Positions 42,550-53,400 of a DNA stretch of 64,000 bases are shown here, in pieces. The notes under the pieces are model-generated. The model was not told where the DNA came from. It was given only the letters and a program-made list of their open reading frames with translations, and made no database searches. The DNA comes from Rhizoclosmatium globosum (Eukaryota; Chytridiomycota; Chytridiomycetes; Chytridiales; Chytriomycetaceae): NCBI GenBank assembly GCA_002104985.1, contig MCGO01000014.1:310001-374000 (forward strand), in the 5' to 3' direction. A program made the translations under genes and the position numbers. Within the stretch, counting starts at the first letter, position 1. Every line of letters begins with the position of its first letter.

Positions 42550-44077
42550 ATGTTCGCTGCAGCAACTTCCGAGGCCAAAGTCAATGCGCTCCCTCGTGCA
42601 CAAATCGCCAATCCTCAAGACGAGACAACTCTGAGAAAGAAACAGATGACTGGGCCGAAGAAGCGCACGTTGCCCCTCAAGTTGGAAACAGAACTCTCGC
42701 CTGAATCGGACAACGCGTTGTTGCCACGAAAGAGACCGCGAATCCAAATTCAACTGTCAAACAACTCAGAATCCACTCAATTGATTGGTGGAAAACACTC
42801 TCCCATCCCAAAGTTGAAGTTGGAGCCGCAAGGGCCAACACCTGCGATTTCTGCCACAGCATTGACTCCCTGTCAGTCATGCAACAAACCATGTGCAAAT
42901 ATAGGCCTTGGAGACACTTGCAAAGATTGCGTAAGAGCTTTGCGTGAATATCCAATGCATTCTCATCCCTCCCTTCTAGCTCAAAGCCACCACGGGATCT
43001 TTTGACAAATCAGTCAAAGGCTTCGTTGACTATGTTGAACACAAAGCACGCGAATTCGTCACCAAGAATCCAGACTTCATGAAAGTTGAAAACTATTCCA
43101 CGCAAAGATACTTTCGCAAGGAGACCTACGAAAACTCTGAACCCCTTAAATCTAAAATATTCCAGGGAATTGATCCATTGGATGAACATTATCTGTTCAA
43201 CTTGTTTCTCTTTGGGTTCCTTAGCGAGCAGCACAGTCAAGAACAGGTGGAGACCTTTTCATGTCGCTTGGATATGTGCGGGATCTGAAACACGCGACGG
43301 ACTTGTTTGTAAAGTGGCAGAATGAAGGATACGTGTGGCGGCCAAATCTTAGTGGAGCTAAAATGACTTTTGAGACATGGATGACTGAACTATCTGATAA
43401 TTGGGAAGCAACCCACGGTATGAAGGCTGGAAAGAAAGAAATTTTGCAAAGTAGCAGACAGCTGTTTGAAACCAACCCAACTCAACGTCAAGTGTTTAAG
43501 GCATTGACGAATTTGCGGCGCTGCGGAGATTTCATTGGATATCAAACATCGTATGAATTTCTTTAAGAGCCATGCTTGTTTTTTGGAACTAAATTGATAA
43601 GTAGAATGACGCAGTCACTCGTGGCGCAGTCTTGGAAGATCGTACATTTTGCTCTCCTGCTACCAAAAGCTCAAAGTTACTGCCAACCCTTGGCTTCAGG
43701 AAAATAGACAAGGAAAAGAATGAAGTCTACGTTGAACGATTCTTCAATGACGTCAATCAACAACTCGAAATCCGTTTGAATAATGGAAATCCAGGTATTC
43801 GTTTCAACAATGAAAACAACGGCATGGAGAAAGGGTCCAAAAAGGTTTTGTGTTTGTTGAGCTTGCCGTCAAACATTAATTGAAAACGTACAGGACCAAG
43901 ACAAAGCCGGCTGATCCGTACTTCAAGTATTTGTTCCCACTGCGTCCTGTAGAATTGGATGAACTCATGTATCTTTTTTATAAACTTGATGCAGATTCAG
44001 TCAAACAGAAAAGAGGTCGTGGTGGAGCAAAGAAGGAAAATCAACGTCAATTAGCTGATGGGGACGAGTCTGACTAA
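42550..44077 (+). CDS. Unknown protein with Cys-rich motif, frames disturbed
   Basis: Exon 1 (42550-42930) ends with a small Cys cluster, CQSCNKPCANIGLGDTCKDC, which could bind zinc. Exon 2 (from 42,980) encodes a globular-looking region (FVDYVEHKAREFVTK, SKIFQGIDPLDEHYLFNLF). The frame changes by one base at a T4 run near 43,257, continuing MSLGYVRDLKHATDLFVKWQ. Later exons (about 43,605-43,844 and 43,901-44,077) end with FKYLFPLRPVELDELMYLFY and a basic tail RGRGGAKK. Intron phases around 43,550 do not fit without another indel. No family recognised. The gene is likely real because codon-like order persists across the breaks. Confidence 0.5.
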
Positions 44078-44192
44078 CCAAAAAAAAAAACGATGATAGA
44101 AAGTTTATTCGTATGTGGCATATTGGAGAGAGATTTTTAAACGAATATAATCGACTTAAAAATCGCACCCAACATAGAGCTCTTTATTTAGC

Positions 44193-46342
44193 TTATAACG
44201 CATCGAAATTGATGTTATGGCTGTTAATCCTCTTTTCAATTTGATCCTCTTTACGTTCCAAGAAATGCAGGAATATAACAATCCCCGTCAACCCCACAAG
44301 TGTCGAAACCAATGCAAGAAACACCCACGGCGCTAATGAGCTTGGATTAATGAACAGATCAAGCTTCCATCTGCGAAAAACAATCAGCATGAAACAAAAC
44401 AAAAGGGAAGGTCAACGTACTCTGAAGGTCCACCAGCATCAGACTCATAAGGAACCACAATCAACTGAGAGTTCGGAATAACTCCGAAAAATGTTGCGAC
44501 GTTATCTGCTTTTGCTTTGTAGCTCCAACAAACAGCGTCTCGATGTAGTTATTTGTTCTGCCCAGACCTGTCAGTGTATAAGGCGTATTCAAGGCAAAGT
44601 ACGACGATTGTGGAAGCTGTGAGAGTTGTGTTGCGCGTTTGAAGCCTGACGCATCCGTAACTAATCTTTTCCTGGTGAGTAAACCCGGTGATAATGATTT
44701 AACTCACTGGTATATTTGAGCGTGGCACCAAAGTAATTAACTCCGTAAGGCTGAAATGATGTTAACGTGAACATAACCAGTGAAAAGAAGATTTACCTTT
44801 GGATCTGGAAACCGAGCACCAGATGGACATCGACCGGGACAAACACCATTCAAGACCAGCGACTTGAGGAAGAACCCGTCCGAGTAGAAGTTGTTCTGGA
44901 AAGCCGTAATGTGCGGCGTCTTCTTGTCATTTTGTGTAAACACTAGGATATCGAGGACTCCCTGAATGGGTTCGGTTTAGAAACAGATGAATATCTATTC
45001 AATACTTACATCTTCAAAGAGATCGAAAAATGCAGCTCCAGTTTTTATGCCTCCCATATTATTCAACGCTTCCATGCCTGTTGTCATCAGCTTGAAATAT
45101 CGCTCATGTTCCAGGACTTGGTCTTTGGGGCAGAGTCCTTTCGTACATGGCGTGGAATGAATGAGTCGGATGAAACTGGAGATCTACTTTTAACCGGGGC
45201 AGGTCCATCAAAACTCGAAATACCTTTTGCTGTGGTCATGAGTCAACATTAAAATGTCAGGTATCCATCATTATCAAAATCTCCCAATCGTAATGGCATT
45301 GCATAGACATCCATAGTCTCATCCGTGTTTCCGAGTAAATCTTTCAACGACCATTGATCATTGTACAAATTAAAGTTGAACGTATTATCAGCGGTGCATA
45401 AATGTTGGCGGAACGACAGCTGGCGCCCTTCGCGAGGGCAGAGGAACAGACAGGTATTTGCGAGTTATACCAGATATTGACTGAACACGCGCCTCGAGCG
45501 TCACAAGATCCAAATACAAGATCCATAGTTCCATCAGCGTCCATATCCGCAAACGTGATGGGACCATGCACGTCATTCGGTAAATCCTTTTCAAGGGCAA
45601 GGGAGAATCCAGCGTCACGACTGTTGGTCCATACTTGGAAGAAGGACCGCTTTCCTTGACTGCATGTCACGAACATATCGGCAAGACAGTCTCCATTTAG
45701 ATCAATGAATGCGTTGGAATGGGGGTTGGAAAAGGTACACATTGTTTTGTTGGTAGTCTTGTCAATCAGTGGTGCTTTCTCAACGGATACAGTGCGATTT
45801 GATTGAATTCGCCATAGAGATAGATCAGAGGGTGCAGAGGAAGGATATCCAAGTAATTGGGTTTCCATCGTGCCGTTGAAGTCAACAACAAATGGCTGAC
45901 CAGCAGTACCCGATGCAGGCGGCAGTACAAGTTCTAATCACAGTTTCAGTTTCGAGTTTGAAATCCGGCAATCCTACTTTGGTCCTTCGCGCCGCCCCAG
46001 ACAATTGCCATTCCCAAGTCGTGGCTGTTGTCGCTCGTTTGGCCCATGACGAGCACATCCAACTTCCGTCCTTGTCAAAGTCGCCCGGAACAACATTCGA
46101 CACGGAAGATAGACCGTGAATGAAGGGGATTGCAGTGGTGAAGTCTTTGGTTTTTGGGTCAAATAGAAGCGATGAGAGCTGCGCTTTGTCGGAGAGAACA
46201 AAAAGATCCGTGTTCTTGTCGGAATTCAGATCACCAAATGCGGTGAGGGTGAATGATGGCTGGAGTGAGGGTAACGTGGCAAGTGACAGTGAACCCATAT
46301 GAATGAAATAAATGCACAAATAACAAGAATGTGAGAGTTCAT
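44193..46342 (-). CDS. ITFG1/TIP-like FG-GAP membrane protein, several frame breaks
   Basis: A signal-peptide-like start (MNSHILVICAFISFIW at 46,342) is followed by FG-GAP calcium-binding repeats (FGDLNSDKNTDLFVLSD, PGDFDKDGK, FIDLNGDCLADMFVTC, FADMDADGTMDLVFG, LGDFDNDGYL), the conserved GVCPGRCPSGARFPDPKPYG segment, LNTPYTLTGLGRTNNYIE, IPNSQLIVVPY, a transmembrane helix (PWVFLALVSTLVGLTGIVIF) and a tail ending NFDAL. This is the T-cell immunomodulatory protein/ITFG1 (LINKIN) architecture, a type I membrane protein. At least four one-base breaks (near 46,300, 46,063, 45,980 and 45,400) interrupt the N-terminal half; at one, GGAAG should read GGAAAG. It may be decaying, or the sequence contains homopolymer errors. 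Introns with good sites are visible near 44,420. Confidence 0.7.
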
Positions 46343-46597
46343 GTTGCTTTAAATGTGAAATCAGAAATAAGAAGCGATTCTTTAGTGTACGAAAGTTCGG
46401 GCAGACTTCTCCAATCAAACGAAAGAAATAGCAAGGACCAATTATTTAGATTATAAGTTAAATAAGAAACCAATTTTCGATGAATCCTCCAGCTTCCGTG
46501 GTTCAGCGCAGGGTTGCAGTAATAATGGATATGAAGCAGGTAGTAGAACAGGTTGTTTTCGTTTTCTTGCAAACCACCACCAACCTACACGTCTCGA

Positions 46598-47674
46598 ATG
46601 TTTGCCCGTTCGCTCCTCCGCCCCGCTGCGCCACTCGCGCGATCCTTCCAGACATCTGCGCCACGGTTCTCTGACCACGTGTTCCTGGTGCGTGTCCATC
46701 GCCTTTAAACACAGTATCGCCTTGACCCCTTTTCGCAGCACCGAAACACTCCAGAAAACAACGAATCGATTCCCTTCGAATTCAACGCTGAAAACTCGAA
46801 AAGAGCTGCTGAAATCATTGCAAAATACCCACCACAGTACAAGAAGGGTGCAGTCATTCCCCTCCTTGACCTCGGCCAGAGACAGAACGGCTTCACCTCC
46901 ATCTCGGTCATGAATCACGTTGCCAAGATGCTCGAGATGCCTCCTATGAGAGTCTACGAGGTTGCGACTTTCTACACCATGTACAACCGGTGCGTGATCC
47001 TTGGGTTTATGAGAGACTTAAGATGCGATTATGCGAAGCCCCTGTTCCCCACTAACGGAACTCGTGTGAAATATTGAGTTGGATGGGTCCTAAGAACGGA
47101 TATTGAAGTTTTGGACGGCCATACGTCGTTTCACATCAACCCCCTCGATTGGACATTCGATCGGATCGCCTGCACAGATGCGAAATTCCAAGTCCAAAAC
47201 TATAAAACTATTACCGATTAACTAATTCTATCTTTTTGTAGCGAGCCAGTCGGAAAGTACTTCCTTCAAGTCTGTACCACCACTCCATGCCAACTCTGCA
47301 ACTCCACTGCTATTGTTGAAACTGTTGAGAAGCACTTGGGAATCAAGGTTGGAGAGACCACTGCTGACAAGCTTTTCACTTTGGTGGAGGTTGAGTGTGC
47401 TGGTGCCTGTTCTAACGCGCCAGTGATTGCTGTTAACGACGACTATTACGTATGTTTCAGGCTGCTCTTTTTTCACACATATTAAAACTTAATACAGGAA
47501 GACTTGACTCCAGAGGCAACCGTCAAGATTCTTGATGACCTCAAGGCTGGTAGAAAGCCAGCCAAGCTCGGTCCTCAATCGTCTCGACTCACCTCTGAAC
47601 CAATCAACGGACTTACTTCTTTGACTTCTGAGCCAACTGGACCAGGCTTTAGACTTCAAAAGGCTTTGCAATAG
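46598..47674 (+). CDS. NUO24: NADH dehydrogenase 24-kDa subunit (complex I)
   Basis: Four exons (46598-46687, 46739-46989, 47242-47449, 47498-47674) give 241 residues. The N-terminus [20 protein letters not shown] is a mitochondrial presequence. Then [52 protein letters not shown] and the thioredoxin-like [2Fe-2S] site with cysteines in CTTTPCQLC and in [13 protein letters not shown]. It is the NDUFV2/NuoE homologue in the matrix arm, next to the FMN subunit. Intron 2 (46,990-47,241) is 252 bases, long for this window. It is transcribed away from the ITFG1-like gene. Confidence 0.95.
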
Positions 47675-47949
47675 GCTCGGAGTTTTTGTCCCAGCGTTTT
47701 GATTCCATCAATATCAGCTGATAAATAAAGCGACGTTCCATTTTATTTATTCATTAATGAAGAAGAGGGAAAGAATTGTCATGCAAACACACTTCACAGC
47801 GCCTACATAATTACATAGGATTGCGCACGGCAGAGCATCTCAAATGAACAGGGCTATGATGAAAATGACAGAAAGGGGTAGTACACAGTGTCGGAAATTA
47901 ACCTGATGGAGGAAGGGGATTGAAGGGGATGGGTACTATATAATGGCAA

Positions 47950-49920
47950 ATGCCTCCACAGGATTCATGCATCACAATGTCTTCGTCTTCAACTCAAAAT
48001 CCAGCAGGATCTACTTCAGGATCCTCGTCAGGATCTTCGTCCGCATCTACATCCTCGCCCTCACTCCCAACCAACTCGGAGCAGCCAGAAACCACCCCTT
48101 TCAGCTTCTACGTACCCGAAGAATGCGTAAATCATCAACCGATCGAAAACATCTACAATCTGACTCTTTGCTTCACCTCACACAACGTGGACAAGCCCAA
48201 CAACAAAAAGAAGTACATCAGCGACATCGAAAAAACCAGCTGGTTCCGCAACAATACCTCTATCTTCGATTCATCAACTCTGCGTAAAGGAACCAAAGTC
48301 CCTGACCAGCTGACTACCAGCCCTGAAATCCTGTCACGAGTCCTCCACTATTTGTATGGAAGTGCGCATATGCACAATTTCACTGTCAACAAGATTGTTC
48401 GTCAAGAACGAAAGATTTCTGATCTTGAACGCCAAGTTGGGGCTTTGGAGGAATCACTCCAAATTATGAAAGTTGGAGAACCAAAGAAGCCAGGATTGTT
48501 GAGTGGAATGGGAGGAACGTTTGGAAAGGTAATCTTGTTTATTCTTGTCACCTGAGTATTCTGTTCTCATACCTTATTATCTCTTAGTACGCTGGTAAGC
48601 AAACTCAAGCCCAGCCTACTGACGACTCTTTGGGAACGCCGCTTCCGAAAGCCTCTCACCCTCGGACTTCACCACCTTCTGATGAGGCCAAGAAGAAAAA
48701 CAAGTTCATGGATATGTTCAAAGGAAAGGCTCGGGAGCTACCTCTGGATTCTGGTCCATCGACTGCTGAGTTCAATGCCGCGCCACCTCACCAGACGTTC
48801 AAGTTCGATCGACTGATTGATCGCAAACAGCTCTTCTTTGGTGTTTCGGAAGTTGCTGCGAATATGGCACCTGAACACACAAAGTTCCTCTCCTCCAGGC
48901 AAACTGCTCGAAAGTGCTGCGAGCCAGCTTACCAACGTATTACCCAAAAGAATCCATCAAGTAAGTTCGTAGTTTGTATATATCTGTGATCATTAACTGA
49001 AGCTGTACAGCCTTCACTGTCATTGCCAAACTCACCTACCACTCAAACTCATCGGAAACAAACACGCTATCCCGTCTTCGTCATTGCGAACAGGCCATTT
49101 GGTTTGATGGGCACTTGCCAGGAAGCGGATATCGCCTTGTTCCAACTGACTACAATACGTGAGTACGACAACTTTGCTAAATCCGTTTCTAACCATCTTT
49201 TTCCTTTAAGCGCGGATCTTCAATATGTGGACTCAAAACTTGTCGAAACACTGTTCCAAGCCGAACAATCTGCACTCAAGGATGCCAAGAAAGGAATCTT
49301 GCTGCTCGATTTTGATTCCACGATCCTGGTGTCTGAAAGGGAAGTTGGAGATCTCTCTGTCTATCCCGACGAAAGGCGACGTGATTACGGGGAAGGAGTC
49401 GGTGAAGTGGTTCTTGCCTCGGGATTGATCGATTGGTTGTTGGAAACCTCAAAATACTTCCAAATCATTGGCGTGACAAGTACTTCGAATGAACGGGCTC
49501 GAGGGATCAAAAACGCTTTGAACTTTGAGGCTGGAGCAGACGTCATCACTGATGTGTTCTCAACGTTTTCTCAATATCACTTCATGACAACTGCTGATAA
49601 GATAAAACACCCTCGGTGCAAAAGTGTTTTTACATGTTTGCTGGAATGGCTTCAATATGTTGTGATTGTCGATGATAATCTCCGTGCATGGATTCAGCAG
49701 CAAGAGGAGCGTATTGGAATTGTAAGTCACCAATCTTCTTTTGTTACTTATGTTTATGTATGCTCTTAAATAGCATGTTCCCTCTGTTGCTCTTGGTGAG
49801 CTATGGGATGTGGATCTTGCTCGAATCACAGCACGATTAATGTTTTTGCATACACACTATTTCAGTGAAAATCCAGTTTCGTTTGGTGAAAGTTTGAGAA
49901 AGTTTGGGAGGGAGGGTTGA
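47950..49920 (+). CDS. HAD-superfamily protein with long N-terminal region
   Basis: Five exons (47950-48528, 48588-48960, 49011-49158, 49211-49721, 49774-49920) give exactly 585 residues. After a Ser-rich start and a helical region with a coiled coil (RKISDLERQVGALEESLQI), a Lys-rich linker leads to a domain around KLTYHSNSSE and a C-terminal HAD-like fold: GILLLDFDSTI (motif I D-x-D-x-T), FQIIGVTSTSNERARGI (motif II-like) and YVVIVDDNLRAW (motif IV). HAD proteins are mostly phosphatases. The specific family is not recognised. A later ATG at 47,977 (MSSSSTQNP) is an alternative start. Confidence 0.7.
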
Positions 49921-49994
49921 ACTTATTGTATTTGAAAATCTTTGAATAAATTGCTGCTTTGCTGCCAACAGAACTTTCTCGACCTAGGGCACCT

Positions 49995-50333
49995 ATGGTG
50001 AAGCTAAAGAATGTAATTTTGCTGATTGCTCACTTCTACCATAGTTTTAGCTCCAAGTCTTTTCATTCAGGCGGACGTTAGTTATCTCAAGGAAACCGGA
50101 AGGGCTTCTGCAAGCAACGAAAATAGCCTTACCATTTGCGGTTCAACATTCCGAGCAGGCGAGCAACATCAGACTTGCAACAAGAGATGCGATTTGAATG
50201 CCATTTTTGGAAGCTGTTGTCACCACCAAGTGATGGAGATCATTATGGGTAAGGAATTTCGAACATTAGGGGTTTGCCATGGTTGCCTTTGTACTAACTA
50301 CTCACAATAGACATTGACAAGGTGAAAAACTAG
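49995..50333 (+). CDS. Small Cys-rich secreted-type protein
   Basis: From the ATG at 49,995 the sequence reads MVKLKNVILLIAHF, a plausible signal peptide; a one-base frame change near 50,040 joins VLAPSLFIQADVSYLKE and then a Cys-rich segment (TICGSTF, HQTCNKRCDLNAIF, GSCCHHQ). A well-formed intron (50,249-50,310: GTAAGG donor, ACTAAC-like branch site, CACAATAG acceptor) leads to a short last exon ending KVKN at 50,333. About 100 residues. Small secreted Cys-rich proteins are common effector-like or wall proteins, but no family is identified. It lies directly against satellite A. Confidence 0.45.
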
Positions 50334-50450
50334 CCTACGCACTCACTGCCATAAAATACTTTCTGAAGAAATATCCTGATCGAAGCTAATATTCTTCTAT
50401 GACGTGGTGTGCAAACTTTTGACTCATATGAATGTTAGTAATGTTTGGAG

Positions 50451-53400
50451 CATGTTGTGTCTTACTCCAAGAGCTACTACAGAGAGCGACTCCGGAATTC
50501 CGGAGTCACTAACCAATATCCTTCACGGCACTTGAAACCACTTACAAACAGCAACAAGATATACTTCAGTTGTACAAAAAGAAGCAAGAATAACCTACAG
50601 CCCAGTAGTGCATCCAGAGAACGTGATGTATGTTCAGTGGCTACCCAACCCTCTGCCTCTCTCAGTAACTTCTCTGATTTCAGCCAAACTATCAGAATCA
50701 TTTGTTTGAATGCTACTTTGATGAATGCAAATAGAGAGAGCATGTTGTGTCTTTCTCCAAGAGCTACAGAGAGCGACTCCGGAATTCCGGAGTCACTAAC
50801 CAATATCCTTCACGGCACTTGAAACCACTTACAAACAGCAACAAGATATACTTCAGTTGTACAAAAAGAAGCAAGAATAACCTACAGCCCAGTAGTGCAT
50901 CCAGAGAACGTGATGTATGTTCAGTGGCTACCCAACCCTCTGCCTCTCTCAGTAACTTCTCTGATTTCAGCCAAACTATCAGAATCATTTGTTTGAATGC
51001 TACTTTGATGAATGCAAATAGAGAGAGCATGTTGTGTCTTTCTCCAAGAGCTACAGAGAGCGACTCCGGAATTCCGGAGTCACTAACCAATATCCTTCAC
51101 GGCACTTGAAACCACTTACAAACAGCAACAAGATATACTTCAGTTGTACAAAAAGAAGCAAGAATAACCTACAGCCCAGTAGTGCATCCAGAGAACGTGA
51201 TGTATGTTCAGTGGCACCCTCTGCCTCTCTCAGTAACTTCTCTGATTTCAGCCAAACTATCAGAATCATTTGTTTGAATGCTACTTTGATGAATGCAAAT
51301 AGAGAGAGCATGTTGTGTCTTTCTCCAAGAGCTACAGAGAGCGACTCCGGAATTCCGGAGTCACTAACCAATATCCTTCACGGCACTTGAAACCACTTAC
51401 AAACAGCAACAAGATATACTTCAGTTGTACAAAAAGAAGCAAGAATAACCTACAGCCCAGTAGTGCATCCAGAGAACGTGATGTATGTTCAGTGGCACCC
51501 TCTGCCTCTCTCAGTAACTTCTCTGATTTCAGCCAAACTATCAGAATCATTTGTTTGAATGCTACTTTGATGAATGCAAATAGAGAGAGCATGTTGTGTC
51601 TTTCTCCAAGAGCTACAGAGAGCGACTCCGGAATTCCGGAGTCACTAACCAATATCCTTCACGGCACTTGAAACCACTTACAAACAGCAACAAGATATAC
51701 TTCAGTTGTACAAAAAGAAGCAAGAATAACCTACAGCCCAGTAGTGCATCCAGAGAACGTGATGTATGTTCAGTGGCTACCCAACCCTCTGCCTCTCTCA
51801 GTAACTTCTCTGATTTCAGCCAAACTATCAGAATCATTTGTTTGAATGCTACTTTGATGAATGCAAATAGAGAGAGCATGTTGTGTCTTTCTCCAAGAGC
51901 TACAGAGAGCGACTCCGGAATTCCGGAGTCACTAACCAATATCCTTCACGGCACTTGAAACCACTTACAAACAGCAACAAGATATACTTCAGTTGTACAA
52001 AAAGAAGCAAGAATAACCTACAGCCCAGTAGTGCATCCAGAGAACGTGATGTATGTTCAGTGGCTACCCAACCCTCTGCCTCTCTCAGTAACTTCTCTGA
52101 TTTCAGCCAAACTATCAGAATCATTTGTTTGAATGCTACTTTGATGAATGCAAATAGAGAGAGCATGTTGTGTCTTACTCCAAGAGCTACAGAGAGCGAC
52201 TCCGGAATTCCGGAGTCACTAACCAATATCCTTCACGGCACTTGAAACCACTTACAAACAGCAACAAGATATACTTCAGTTGTACAAAAAGAAGCAAGAA
52301 TAACCTACGGCCCAGTAGTGCATCCAGAGAACGTGATGTATGTTCAGTGGCTACCCAACCCTCTGCCTCTCTCAGTAACTTCTCTGATTTCAGCCAAACT
52401 ATCAGAATCATTTGTTTGAATGCTACTTTGATGAATGCAAATAGAGAGAGCATGTTGTGTCTTTCTCCAAGAGCTACAGAGAGCGACTCCGGAATTCCGG
52501 AGTCACTAACCAATATCCTTCACGGCACTTGAAACCACTTACAAACAGCAACAAGATATACTTCAGTTGTACAAAAAGAAGCAAGAATAACCTACAGCCC
52601 AGTAGTGCATCCAGAGAACGTGATGTATGTTCAGTGGCTACCCAACCCTCTGCCTCTCTCAGTAACTTCTCTGATTTCAGCCAAACTATCAGAATCATTT
52701 GTTTGAATGCTACTTTGATGAATGCAAATAGAGAGAGCATGTTGTGTCTTTCTCCAAGAGCTACAGAGAGCGACTCCGGAATTCCGGAGTCACTAACCAA
52801 TATCCTTCACGGCACTTGAAACCACTTACAAACAGCAACAAGATATACTTCAGTTGTACAAAAAGAAGCAAGAATAACCTACAGCCCAGTAGTGCATCCA
52901 GAGAACGTGATGTATGTTCAGTGGCTACCCAACCCTCTGCCTCTCTCAGTAACTTCTCTGATTTCAGCCAAACTATCAGAATCATTTGTTTGAATGCTAC
53001 TTTGATGAATGCAAATAGAGAGAGCATGTTGTGTCTTTCTCCAAGAGCTACAGAGAGCGACTCCGGAATTCCGGAGTCACTAACCAATATCCTTCACGGC
53101 ACTTGAAACCACTTACAAACAGCAACAAGATATACTTCAGTTGTACAAAAAGAAGCAAGAATAACCTACAGCCCAGTAGTGCATCCAGAGAACGTGATGT
53201 ATGTTCAGTGGCTACCCAACCCTCTGCCTCTCTCAGTAACTTCTCTGATTTCAGCCAAACTATCAGAATCATTTGTTTGAATGCTACTTTGATGAATGCA
53301 AATAGAGAGAGCATGTTGTGTCTTTCTCCAAGAGCTACAGAGAGCGACTCCGGAATTCCGGAGTCACTAACCAATATCCTTCACGGCACTTGAAACCACT

